DNA of 64,000 nt from assembly GCA_035248685.1 (NCBI GenBank), contig DATFHF010000050.1, positions 1 through 64,000 of the forward strand. Reading direction: 5' to 3'. Positions 34,700 through 42,239 of the stretch are shown here, piece after piece; within the stretch, counting starts at the first letter, position 1; each line of letters opens with the position of its first letter. Source of the DNA: Jatrophihabitans_A sp035248685 (GTDB taxonomy: Bacteria > Actinomycetota > Actinomycetes > Mycobacteriales > Jatrophihabitantaceae). A program made the position numbers and the translations under genes. The notes beneath the pieces are model-generated. The model saw only the letters and a program-made list of their open reading frames with translations, searched no databases and was not told the origin of the DNA.

Positions 34700-36475
34700 A
34701 TGGCGCGCGAAATCAGCCGGGTCGGCGTGGTGGGTCTCGGCACGATGGGGGCCGGCATTGCGGAGGTGTTCGCCCGCAATGGGTTGGCCGTGGTCGCCAT
34801 CGATCGGGACGAGGCCGCGGTCGCCCACGGCCGCGGGCACATCGAGCAGTCCACCGGTCGGGCGGTCGCCCGCGGCAAGCTGACCGAGGCCGAACAGGCC
34901 GACCTGCTGGCCCGGATCAGCTTCGACACCGAGCTCAAGGCGCTGGCCGATGTCGACCTGGTGGTCGAGGCGGTGCCCGAGCACCTGGACCTGAAGCGCT
35001 CGATCTTCACCGCGCTGGACGAGATCTGTCGGCCCGACACCATCCTGGCGACCAACACCTCGTCGTTGTCGGTGACCGAGATCGCGGTGGCCACCTCACG
35101 TCCGGACAAGGTGGTCGGGATGCACTTCTTCAACCCGGCACCGGTGATGAAGCTGGTCGAAGTGGTGCGCAGCGTGGTGACCGACCCGGACGTGGTGATC
35201 GACATCGAGGCCTTCGTCGCCTCACTGGGCAAGACCGATGTGACCATCGGGGACCGGGCCGGTTTCATCGCCAACGCCCTGCTGTTCGGCTACCTCAACC
35301 ACTCGGCGGCGATGTACTCCGAGCGCTACGCCAGCCGGGAGGACATCGACGCGGCGATGAAACTGGGCTGCGGGCTGCCGATGGGGCCGCTGGCCCTGCT
35401 GGATCTGATCGGGCTGGACACCGCCTACGAGATCCTGGACACCATGTACCGGCAGTCCCGCGACCGGCTGCACGCGCCCACCCCCATCTTCAAGCAGATG
35501 ATCACGGCCGGCCTGCTCGGTCGCAAGGTCGGTCGTGGCTTCTACAACTACGACAGTCCCGACTCGCCGACCGTGGTCGCCGATCCGATCGGTCACCAGG
35601 TGGCGCCGGTGCACGCCGAGCCTCGGCCGGTGCGGACGGTGGGCGTGGTCGGCTCCGGCACTATGGCCACCGGCATCGTCGAGGTGTTCGCCAAGGGCGG
35701 CTTCGACGTGCATTTCGTGGTGCGCTCGACCGACAAGGTCGACTCGGTGCTGGCCGGCATCGACCGCTCGCTGGAAAAGGCGGTCCAGCGCGGCAAGCTG
35801 ACCGACCCCGAGCGGGACGCCGCCCGGGCCCGGATCACCGGCTCGACCCGGCTAGAAGACCTCGGCACGGTAGACCTGGTCGTCGAGGCGGTGGTCGAAC
35901 AGCTATCGGTCAAGCAGGCGCTGTTCGCCAACCTGGACGAGATCTGCAAGCCGGGTGCGGTGCTGGCCACCACCACGTCCTCGTTGCCGGTGATCGAGTG
36001 CGCGGCCGCGACCACTCGACAGGCCGATGTGGTCGGCATGCACTTCTTCAACCCGGCGCCGGTGATGGGGCTGGTCGAGGTGGTCAGCACGGTGGCCACC
36101 GCGCCGGAGGCCGCGGCGACCGCCACCGCGGTCTGCCAGCAGCTCGGCAAGCACCCGGTCAGCTGCGGGGACCGGGCCGGTTTCATCGTCAACGCGCTGC
36201 TGTTCCCGTACCTCAACGACGCGGTAAAGATGCTGGAGGCGCACTACGCGACCAGCGAGGACATCGACTCGGCGATGAAGGTCGGTTGCGGGTACCCGAT
36301 GGGCCCGTTCGAGCTGCTGGACGTGATCGGCCTGGACGTCTCGCTGGCCATCCAGCGGGTGCTGTACCTGGAGTTCCGCGAGCCCGGCTTCGCCCCGGCC
36401 CCCCTGCTGGAACACCTGGTGCGGGCCGGCCGGCTGGGCCGCAAGACCGGCAAGGGTTTTCGCGAATACGCTTGA
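34700..36475 (+). CDS. Two-domain 3-hydroxyacyl-CoA dehydrogenase (tandem fusion)
   Basis: 591 aa made of two complete 3-hydroxybutyryl-CoA-dehydrogenase-like modules: residues ~1-295 and ~311-591. Each has its own NAD loop (GVVGLGTMGAG at ~9; GVVGSGTMATG at ~314), catalytic-His segment (MHFFNPAPVM, present twice), GDRAGFI(A/V)NALLF and a C-terminal GRK(V/T)G(R/K)GF. The joint is a short Pro/Asp/Val linker. Related double-module proteins (PaaH type) act in phenylacetate and beta-oxidation routes. Upstream ATG has GAGGGGAGTTCGAGG. HMG-CoA lyase follows 28 nt later, probably in the same operon. Confidence 0.92.
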   Translation: MAREISRVGVVGLGTMGAGIAEVFARNGLAVVAIDRDEAAVAHGRGHIEQSTGRAVARGKLTEAEQADLLARISFDTELKALADVDLVVEAVPEHLDLKRSIFTALDEICRPDTILATNTSSLSVTEIAVATSRPDKVVGMHFFNPAPVMKLVEVVRSVVTDPDVVIDIEAFVASLGKTDVTIGDRAGFIANALLFGYLNHSAAMYSERYASREDIDAAMKLGCGLPMGPLALLDLIGLDTAYEILDTMYRQSRDRLHAPTPIFKQMITAGLLGRKVGRGFYNYDSPDSPTVVADPIGHQVAPVHAEPRPVRTVGVVGSGTMATGIVEVFAKGGFDVHFVVRSTDKVDSVLAGIDRSLEKAVQRGKLTDPERDAARARITGSTRLEDLGTVDLVVEAVVEQLSVKQALFANLDEICKPGAVLATTTSSLPVIECAAATTRQADVVGMHFFNPAPVMGLVEVVSTVATAPEAAATATAVCQQLGKHPVSCGDRAGFIVNALLFPYLNDAVKMLEAHYATSEDIDSAMKVGCGYPMGPFELLDVIGLDVSLAIQRVLYLEFREPGFAPAPLLEHLVRAGRLGRKTGKGFREYA

Positions 36476-36503
36476 GTGGTAACTCGATAGGAGGGACGCG
36501 CGG

Positions 36504-37439
36504 ATGGTCGCCGGTGGGCTGCCCGACGTGGTGTCGCTGACCGGTTTGCCCCAACGGGTCACCATCTGCGAGGTCGGCCCGCGGGACGGATTGCAGAACG
36601 AGTCCGCGATCGTGCCGGTCGAGGTCAAGCTGGAGTTCATCCAGCGGCTGGTGGCAGCCGGGCACACCGTGGTCGAGGCCACCAGCTTCGTGCACCCCAA
36701 GTGGGTACCGCAGTTGGCGGACGCCGAGGAGCTGATGCGGTTGTTGCCGCGCCAGGCCGGCGTGCGTTACCCGGTGCTGGTGCCGAACGAGAAGGGGTTG
36801 GCTCGGGCGATGGAGGCCGGCGCCGGCGAAGTCGCCATCTTCGCCAGCGCCACCGAAACCTTCGCCCGCCGCAACCTGAACCGGACGGTGGCCGAGTCGC
36901 TGGGCATGTTCGCACCGGTGGTGGCCACCGCCCGGCAAGCCGGCCTGCCGGTCCGGGGCTACCTGTCGATGTGCTTCGGCGACCCGTGGGAGGGGCCCGT
37001 CCCGTTGCGGCAGGTGGTGCAGGTGGCGGCCGAACTGATCGCGCTGGGCTGCACCGAGCTGAGCCTGGGCGACACCATCGGGGTCGCCACCCCGGGGCAG
37101 GTGCGCGCGCTGCTTGCGTTGCTGGTCGAGGCGGGCGTGCCGGTGAACCGGCTCGCGGTGCATTTCCACGACACCTACGGGCAGGCGCTGGCCAACACGC
37201 TGGCGGCCTTGCAAGCCGGGGTGTCGATCGTGGACGCGTCGGCCGGTGGGCTCGGCGGCTGCCCGTATGCCGAGAGCGCCACCGGCAACCTGGCCACCGA
37301 GGATCTGGTCTGGCAGTTGACCGGGCTCGGCATCGAGACCGGGATCGACCTGCCGGCCCTGGTGGAAACCAGCGTGTGGATGGCCGAGCAGTTGGGCCGG
37401 CCCAGCCCGTCCCGGGTCGTCCAAGCGCTGGCGGGCTGA
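36504..37439 (+). CDS. mvaB: Hydroxymethylglutaryl-CoA lyase
   Basis: Cleaves HMG-CoA to acetoacetate and acetyl-CoA at the end of leucine degradation, 311 aa. N-terminal EVGPRDGLQNE (catalytic Arg/Asp, ~23-33), SFVHPKWVPQLADAEE, metal-site HFHDTYGQALAN, and the signature GGLGGCPYAESATGNLATED with catalytic Cys ~251. ATG 36504 follows TAGGAGGGA. Three small genes follow on the same strand with short gaps. Confidence 0.94.
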   Translation: MVAGGLPDVVSLTGLPQRVTICEVGPRDGLQNESAIVPVEVKLEFIQRLVAAGHTVVEATSFVHPKWVPQLADAEELMRLLPRQAGVRYPVLVPNEKGLARAMEAGAGEVAIFASATETFARRNLNRTVAESLGMFAPVVATARQAGLPVRGYLSMCFGDPWEGPVPLRQVVQVAAELIALGCTELSLGDTIGVATPGQVRALLALLVEAGVPVNRLAVHFHDTYGQALANTLAALQAGVSIVDASAGGLGGCPYAESATGNLATEDLVWQLTGLGIETGIDLPALVETSVWMAEQLGRPSPSRVVQALAG

Positions 37440-37442
37440 ACG

Positions 37443-37757
37443 GTGCCCAGCAGGCGGCAATCGAAGTGGAACCGGCCGGCGCGCGAGCTGTCCGCCGGGG
37501 CGGCGGCCGAGCGTGCCGACAGCTGGCAGGGCGTGCAGTACCGGGTCCGCTCGGTCACCGGCTCGGGCGCCTCCGGCAGCTACCGTTGCCCGGGCTGCGA
37601 CCAACTGTTGGCGCCCGGCACCCCACACCTGGCGGCCTGGCCGGCCGATGATCTGGACGCCGACAATCGCCGGCATTGGCACACCGGCTGCTGGGCGGCT
37701 CGGGATCGGCGTGGCCCCGGCATTCAGCGCAGCCGCAATGCGCCCCGGTACGGCTGA
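37443..37757 (+). CDS. Small zinc-ribbon-like protein of unknown function
   Basis: 104 aa. A basic N-terminus leads to YRCPGCDQ (Cys49, Cys52) and, ~25 residues on, HWHTGCW (His78/His80, Cys83), suggesting a Cys3His zinc site; the tail is Arg-rich. It resembles small actinobacterial proteins sometimes labelled 'ATP/GTP-binding' without evidence, whose consensus also has YRCPGCD...HWHxxCW. GTG 37443 starts 3 nt after the mvaB stop. Nucleic-acid binding is a guess from basicity and zinc-like ligands. Confidence 0.7.
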   Translation: MPSRRQSKWNRPARELSAGAAAERADSWQGVQYRVRSVTGSGASGSYRCPGCDQLLAPGTPHLAAWPADDLDADNRRHWHTGCWAARDRRGPGIQRSRNAPRYG

Positions 37758-37760
37758 GCG

Positions 37761-38192
37761 GTGCCGGCCGAACTGCGCTGGCTGACCGCCTCCGATGCCG
37801 GCGCGGTCGAGGCGATCATCGCCGCTGGTGAATTGTTCGACAATCCGGTTGCAGCCGACCAAGCGCGGGAGTTCCTCAGCCGGGACGGTCACCACCTGTG
37901 CATCGGATACCTAGCCGGCGAGCCGGTCGGCTTCGTAAGCGGCGTCGAGCTGAACCATCCGGACAAGGGCAGCGAGATGCTGCTGTACGAACTGGGCGTC
38001 GATCCACGCCGGCGGGGCCGCGGGATCGGCCGGCAACTCGTGCTGGCGCTGGTCGAACTCGCCCGAGAGCGCGGTTGCTACGGCATCTGGACGCTCACCG
38101 AACTGGACAACGAGGCGGCCATCGCCAGCTACCGGTCGGCCGGGTTATCCAGCCGGGGCAGCTACCTGATGCTGGATCACGAATTCGGCTAG
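37761..38192 (+). CDS. GNAT-family N-acetyltransferase (AAC(3)-I-like)
   Basis: 143 aa. Acetyl-CoA site motif A: LYELGVDPRRRGRGIGRQLVLAL (R/Q-x-x-G-x-G/A core at residues 84-92), then ERGCYGIWTLTELDNEAAIASYRSAGL. The pattern HPDKGSEMLLYELGV is close to the aminoglycoside 3-N-acetyltransferase I branch. Most chromosomal members have other or unknown substrates, so resistance is not claimed. GTG 37761 starts 3 nt after the previous stop; end converges with the next gene at 3 nt. Confidence 0.85.
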   Translation: MPAELRWLTASDAGAVEAIIAAGELFDNPVAADQAREFLSRDGHHLCIGYLAGEPVGFVSGVELNHPDKGSEMLLYELGVDPRRRGRGIGRQLVLALVELARERGCYGIWTLTELDNEAAIASYRSAGLSSRGSYLMLDHEFG

Positions 38193-38195
38193 CGG

Positions 38196-39326
38196 TTACC
38201 GTGCCGCCTGCCGGGGAAGTACCACCTCGCGCAGGATCAGGGTCAGTACCGCCACCAGCGGGATCGAGATCAAGAACCCGATCACGCCGAGCATGGTGTA
38301 GCCGGCCAGCGCGCCGATGACCGCCGCGGCCGGGCTGATCCGCACCGACTTGTCTAGCAGCCGCGGTATGAAGACCAGCCGGGCCAGCACCTCGTAGCCG
38401 ATGAAGAAGCAGATCACCGCGATCCCGGTGGGCACCGACTCCAGCAACACCACCGTGCAGACCACCAGTGCGGCCAGCGCGGTCCCGACTAGCGGCGCGA
38501 TGTCGAGCGCGGCGGCGATGAAGGCCAGCGCGAATGGGTACGGCACTCCGACCAGCCACAGGAAGATCAGCGTGAACAGCCCGCGCAGCAGCGCCAGCGC
38601 GACCGTCCCGATCAGGTAATGCCCGATCTGGTTGACGATCTGGTCGCCGATCCGGCTGACCTGGGGCCGGCGGCTAGCCGGGGTTAGCCGGTAGGCGAAG
38701 CCGGTGATGTCGGAGAAGTAGGTCAGGAAGTACAGGGTCAGGATGAACAGCGTGAAAACCTGGAAGATGGTCGAGGCGACAGCCGATCCAACGCTGACCA
38801 GGTTGCCGGCCGCGTGCTTGAGCAGCGAGGAGTCCTTCAGGTACCGCTGCACCGAATTGAGCACGCCGAACCGCCGGTCCAGGTCGGCGACCCGTCGGTT
38901 GCGCTGGAGTTCGTCCACGTAGCCCGGCAGGTTGTGCACGAAGGTCGAGGTCTGCTGGACCAGCGGTGGTACCACCGCCACCGCCAGGCCGGCGATCAGC
39001 AGCAGCGCGCTGACGAAGACCAGCGCCACCGCCGGAGCGCGGCTCAGCCCGAAGCTCTCCAGCTTGCGCACCGCCGGATCCAGGCCGGCTGCCAGGAACA
39101 GCGCCAGCAATAACAGCAGCAGCGAATCCCGGCCCTGTTGGACCGCGCGGAACAGCAGGTAGGCCAGCCCGAAGCCGATCGCGGCGGTCAGGCCGAGCCG
39201 GAACGGGGAGTAGGTGGCGAAGGTCCGGCGCCGTCCCAGGCCGGCGGCTTCCAGCTCGACCGCACCGGGCTTGTCCAGCAGCGCCTCGGCGGCGGGCTCG
39301 GCCTCGGGTCGGGACGGTTCGGTCAC
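38196..39326 (-). CDS. AI-2E/PerM family transporter
   Basis: 376 aa, about eight membrane spans: a pair near the N-terminus (FRLGLTAAIGFGLAYLLFRAV; SLLLLLLALFLAAGLDP), then APAVALVFVSALLLIAGLAVAVVPPLV, a soluble helical stretch (~105-170), and the C-terminal cluster with ALALLRGLFTLIFLWLVGVPYPFALAFIAA and PLVGTALAALVV. This is the AI-2E exporter/PerM family, some of which move autoinducers, others ions or osmolytes. It lies 10 nt after the DivIVA-like gene and is probably co-transcribed. Confidence 0.9.
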   Translation of the reverse strand: MTEPSRPEAEPAAEALLDKPGAVELEAAGLGRRRTFATYSPFRLGLTAAIGFGLAYLLFRAVQQGRDSLLLLLLALFLAAGLDPAVRKLESFGLSRAPAVALVFVSALLLIAGLAVAVVPPLVQQTSTFVHNLPGYVDELQRNRRVADLDRRFGVLNSVQRYLKDSSLLKHAAGNLVSVGSAVASTIFQVFTLFILTLYFLTYFSDITGFAYRLTPASRRPQVSRIGDQIVNQIGHYLIGTVALALLRGLFTLIFLWLVGVPYPFALAFIAAALDIAPLVGTALAALVVCTVVLLESVPTGIAVICFFIGYEVLARLVFIPRLLDKSVRISPAAAVIGALAGYTMLGVIGFLISIPLVAVLTLILREVVLPRQAAR

Positions 39327-39336
39327 GCCGGAGCCG

Positions 39337-40182
39337 TTAGCGTTTTCCGGACGGCGGTACGGCTGGCGAGTCGACGATGTCGCCCAGCACCGTGCCGAGC
39401 CGGGCGTGTAGCTCGCGCAGTGCCTGATGGGTGCGCTCGCGCTCGGTAGCCAACTCGGCGGCCCGCTGGTGGGCGTCGTCGACCAGCTGCCGAGCTTCGG
39501 CTTCGGCTGCTGCCCGGCGTGCCGCGTCCTCCCGCTGGGCAGCGGTCCGGCGCTGTCGCAGGGTGATCTCGAAGTCCTCCTCCGCCGTCCGGATCCGGCG
39601 GGCCGACTCCTGCTCGGCGGCGGTCCGCGCGGCTAGCGATTCGGCATCCAGCTGTTCCCGCTTGAACCGGGCCTCGGCCAGCAATTGTTCTACCTGCGTC
39701 CGGACTTGGGCGAGCTGCTGGTCTACCTCGGCCGAGCGTTGGGCGGCGGTGGTGGTGAGCCGCTGCTGCTCGGCGACCGCCTCGTTCCGGATCCGTTCGG
39801 CGTCGGCCCGGGCGGCGGCCAGCACCCGTTCGGCCTCCAGCTCAGCGGCATGCCGGGTCTGGGTGGCCTCTTCGGTGGCTAGCTGGAGCATCTCCCGGAT
39901 CCGGTCGGACACCGTCGCCGGATCCGGCGGTCGATTGCTGTTGGCCACTCGCTGGTTGAGCGCTTCGATCTGGCCCTGTTGGCTGGCCAGTAGAGCCGCG
40001 CGTTCGGCGCTGAGAGCCAGGGCGGCGTCCCGCGCGGCCGTCAGCTCGGCGATCTGAGCGACCGCCCGGGCGACGTAATCGTCCACCTGCCGTTTGTCGT
40101 ATCCGCGCAGACCGACATCGAAGAACGGATCATCGCTATCGAGTATCGGCAGGAGCTCGGTGTTCTGATCGTCAGCTGCCAT
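39337..40182 (-). CDS. DivIVA-like coiled-coil protein
   Basis: 281 aa. The N-terminus has the DivIVA/GpsB-type signature FDVGLRGYDKRQVDDYVAR (~20-38); the rest is almost unbroken charged coiled coil rich in Ala, Glu, Arg and Gln (~40-265). Similar proteins organise polar growth or cell-envelope assembly in actinobacteria. It is flanked by a membrane transporter downstream and ccr upstream. No membrane span. The exact partner is unknown. Confidence 0.8.
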   Translation of the reverse strand: MAADDQNTELLPILDSDDPFFDVGLRGYDKRQVDDYVARAVAQIAELTAARDAALALSAERAALLASQQGQIEALNQRVANSNRPPDPATVSDRIREMLQLATEEATQTRHAAELEAERVLAAARADAERIRNEAVAEQQRLTTTAAQRSAEVDQQLAQVRTQVEQLLAEARFKREQLDAESLAARTAAEQESARRIRTAEEDFEITLRQRRTAAQREDAARRAAAEAEARQLVDDAHQRAAELATERERTHQALRELHARLGTVLGDIVDSPAVPPSGKR

Positions 40183-40236
40183 GCGTCCATCGTCGCATGG
40201 CGAAGGCGCACAACGAGGTGGCCGGGCCGGCAGAGT

Positions 40237-41577
40237 TTACTGAGTACGGAACCGGTTTATCTTGCTCAGGTGGCGTTCGCGGGTCTGCGGATCGGTCACC
40301 CCGGCGCCTTCGGCATCGGCCAGGCACAGCACGCCGACCTTGCCCTGATGTAGGTTGCGATGCACCTCGTAGGCGGCCAGGCCGGTGTCGGCCAACGGGT
40401 ATACCCGAGACAGCGTCGGATGGATAGCGCCCCGGGCGATCAGCCGGTTGGCCTCCCAAGACTCGCGGTAGTTCGCGAAGTGCGAGCCGATGATCCGTTT
40501 CAGGCTCATCCATAGATACCGGTTGTCGTACTCGTGCAGGAACCCCGAGGTGGACGCGCAGGTCACGATGGTGCCGCCGCGGCGGGCCACGAACACCGAG
40601 GCACCGAAGGTCTCCCGACCCGGATGCTCCAGCACGATGTCGGGGTCCTCGCCGCCGGTCAGCTCGCGGATCCGGGCGCCGAACCGCTTCCACTCGTTCG
40701 GATCCGGGGTGGTTTCGTCCCGCCAGAACTGGTAACCCTCTTCCGCGCGGTCGATGATCAGCTCGGCGCCCATCCGCCGGCACAGCTCCGCCTTGTCGGG
40801 GGAGGAGACCACGCAGACCGGGATCGCACCGCCGTTGAGGGCGAACTGGGTGGCATAACTGCCCAGGCCGCCGGTTGCGCCCCAGATCAGCACCACATCG
40901 CCCTGCTTCATGCCGGCGCCGTTGTGGCTGACCAGCTGACGGTAGGCGGTGGAGTTCACCAGGCCGGGTGCGGCGGCCTCCTCCCAGCTCAGGTGGGCCG
41001 GCTTCGGCATCAGCTGGTTGGCCTTCACCAGGGCCAGCTCGGCCAGGCCGCCGAAGTTCGTCTCGAAGCCCCAGATCCGCTGCTCCGGATCCATCATGCT
41101 GTCGTCGTGGCCGCGCGGGTCTTCCAGCTCGACCGAGAGGCAGTGCGCCACCACCAGGTCACCCGGCCGCCAACGGGTCACCCCCGGCCCGACCCGGAGC
41201 ACCACGCCGGCCAGGTCCGAACCGACCACGTGGTAGGGCTGATCGTGCTTGGCGGCCAACGGCGAGCTCCGGCCGTAGCGCTTCAGGAAGCCGAAGGTGG
41301 ACATCGGCTCGAAGATGGCCGTCCACACGGTGTTGTAGTTGATCGCGCTGGCCAGCACCGCGATCAGTGCCTCGCCCGGTCCGACCTCCGGCGTCGGCAC
41401 CTGCTGGAGGTGCAGCGACTTGCGCGGATCCTTATCCGCGGTGGTCTGGCTGGCGAACATGTCGACCTCATCGGCGAGCACCACTACCCCGGCATAGCTG
41501 TCGGGCACCGGCAGATCGCCGACAGCCGACCAATCCGCCGGGTCTGCGGAGTTCACGGCCGCGCGAATCTGGTCCAT
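40237..41577 (-). CDS. ccr: Crotonyl-CoA carboxylase/reductase
   Basis: NADPH-dependent reductive carboxylation of crotonyl-CoA to (2S)-ethylmalonyl-CoA; key enzyme of the ethylmalonyl-CoA pathway and of polyketide extender-unit supply. 446 aa MDR fold with NADPH loop WGATGGLGSYATQ (~232-244). The CO2-pocket residues known from Kitasatospora Ccr (Asn81, Phe170, Glu171, His365) align one position later: Asn82 (INYNTVW), Phe171-Glu172 (WGFETNFGG) and His366 (SHFANYRE). It is therefore expected to carboxylate rather than only reduce. ATG 41577 has GGAGGGGAC upstream. Confidence 0.96.
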   Translation of the reverse strand: MDQIRAAVNSADPADWSAVGDLPVPDSYAGVVVLADEVDMFASQTTADKDPRKSLHLQQVPTPEVGPGEALIAVLASAINYNTVWTAIFEPMSTFGFLKRYGRSSPLAAKHDQPYHVVGSDLAGVVLRVGPGVTRWRPGDLVVAHCLSVELEDPRGHDDSMMDPEQRIWGFETNFGGLAELALVKANQLMPKPAHLSWEEAAAPGLVNSTAYRQLVSHNGAGMKQGDVVLIWGATGGLGSYATQFALNGGAIPVCVVSSPDKAELCRRMGAELIIDRAEEGYQFWRDETTPDPNEWKRFGARIRELTGGEDPDIVLEHPGRETFGASVFVARRGGTIVTCASTSGFLHEYDNRYLWMSLKRIIGSHFANYRESWEANRLIARGAIHPTLSRVYPLADTGLAAYEVHRNLHQGKVGVLCLADAEGAGVTDPQTRERHLSKINRFRTQ

Positions 41578-41600
41578 GACTGTCCCCTCCAGGTGAGGCA

Positions 41601-41636
41601 GGTAACCAGCTACCGACGATGTTACCGGCGGGTAGC
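41601..41636 (-). promoter_or_regulatory. Interleaved operator-like dyads upstream of ccr
   Basis: Two inverted repeats overlap 24-60 nt before the ccr start: GGTAAC (41601-41606)/GTTACC (41621-41626) and GCTACC (41609-41614)/GGTAGC (41631-41636). On the minus strand TAACAT within the GGTAACAT arm could be the -10. This arrangement suits a dimeric repressor; the regulator is not identified. Confidence 0.42.
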
Positions 41637-41674
41637 GGTTTCGGCAGCGGCTCGTGACCAGCTACATAGCGTGG

Positions 41675-42091
41675 CTACGGCGCGGCCGGTTCGACCAGCT
41701 CCACCAGCACCCCTCCGGTGTCCTTCGGGTGTACGAAGTTCACCCGGGAACCGAAGGTGCCGCCCTTGGCCTGCTCGTAAACCATCCGCATGCCACGAGC
41801 CCGTAGCTGGGCCGAGGTCGCGTCGATATCGTCGACGGTGTAAGCGAGCTGTTGCAATCCTGGACCGTGCTTTGTCAGAAACTTGGCCAGTGTGGTCTCG
41901 GAGTTCAGCGGCGCCAACAACTGGATCATGGTGCTGCCGTCACCGACCGCGAGCATTGCCTCCCGCACGCCGAGCTCGTCGTTGACCTCCTCGTGCACGC
42001 TGTGGATCCCGAAGCAGTCTCGGTAGCGGGCGATCGCCTCGTCCAGATCCGGCACGGCGATGCCGACGTGGTCCACTCGCAAGATAGCCAT
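41675..42091 (-). CDS. mce: Methylmalonyl/ethylmalonyl-CoA epimerase
   Basis: Glyoxalase-fold metalloenzyme that interconverts the 2R and 2S thioesters, required between Ccr (2S product) and Ecm (2R substrate). 138 aa from ATG 42091, with GGAGAG upstream; the open extension to 42403 is antisense to the thiolase. Visible ligand candidates: His8 (RVDHVGIAV), Gln57 (MIQLLAPL) and Glu131 (VLVELVEP). The segment GPGLQQLAY has Gln-Gln where many epimerases have His-His (see findings). Confidence 0.92.
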   Translation of the reverse strand: MAILRVDHVGIAVPDLDEAIARYRDCFGIHSVHEEVNDELGVREAMLAVGDGSTMIQLLAPLNSETTLAKFLTKHGPGLQQLAYTVDDIDATSAQLRARGMRMVYEQAKGGTFGSRVNFVHPKDTGGVLVELVEPAAP

Positions 42092-42180
42092 GACTCTCCA
42101 TCCTGGACGCTCGCGCGTAATCCCGCGCGGCGGGGTGGCCGGAGTCATATCCGTGCCGGATCCCACCGGTCGGCGCGCTC

Positions 42181-42186
42181 TATAGT
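42181..42186 (+). promoter_or_regulatory. Candidate -10 element of the thiolase gene
   Basis: TATAGT matches 5 of 6 consensus bases. It lies 53 nt before ATG 42240, in the 148-bp divergent gap with the epimerase. No good -35 seen. The direct repeat AGTCTGGA (42184-42191 and 42209-42216) overlaps it and could be a regulator site. Confidence 0.4.
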
Positions 42187-42239
42187 CTGGAAGGACTGCC
42201 CTGAAATCAGTCTGGATGGGCTGCATTGGAGGTTCACCC

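Noticed and set aside
37761..38192. Aminoglycoside resistance gene
   Set aside because: The GNAT protein resembles the AAC(3)-I branch, but chromosomal relatives have diverse or unknown substrates and there is no mobile context.
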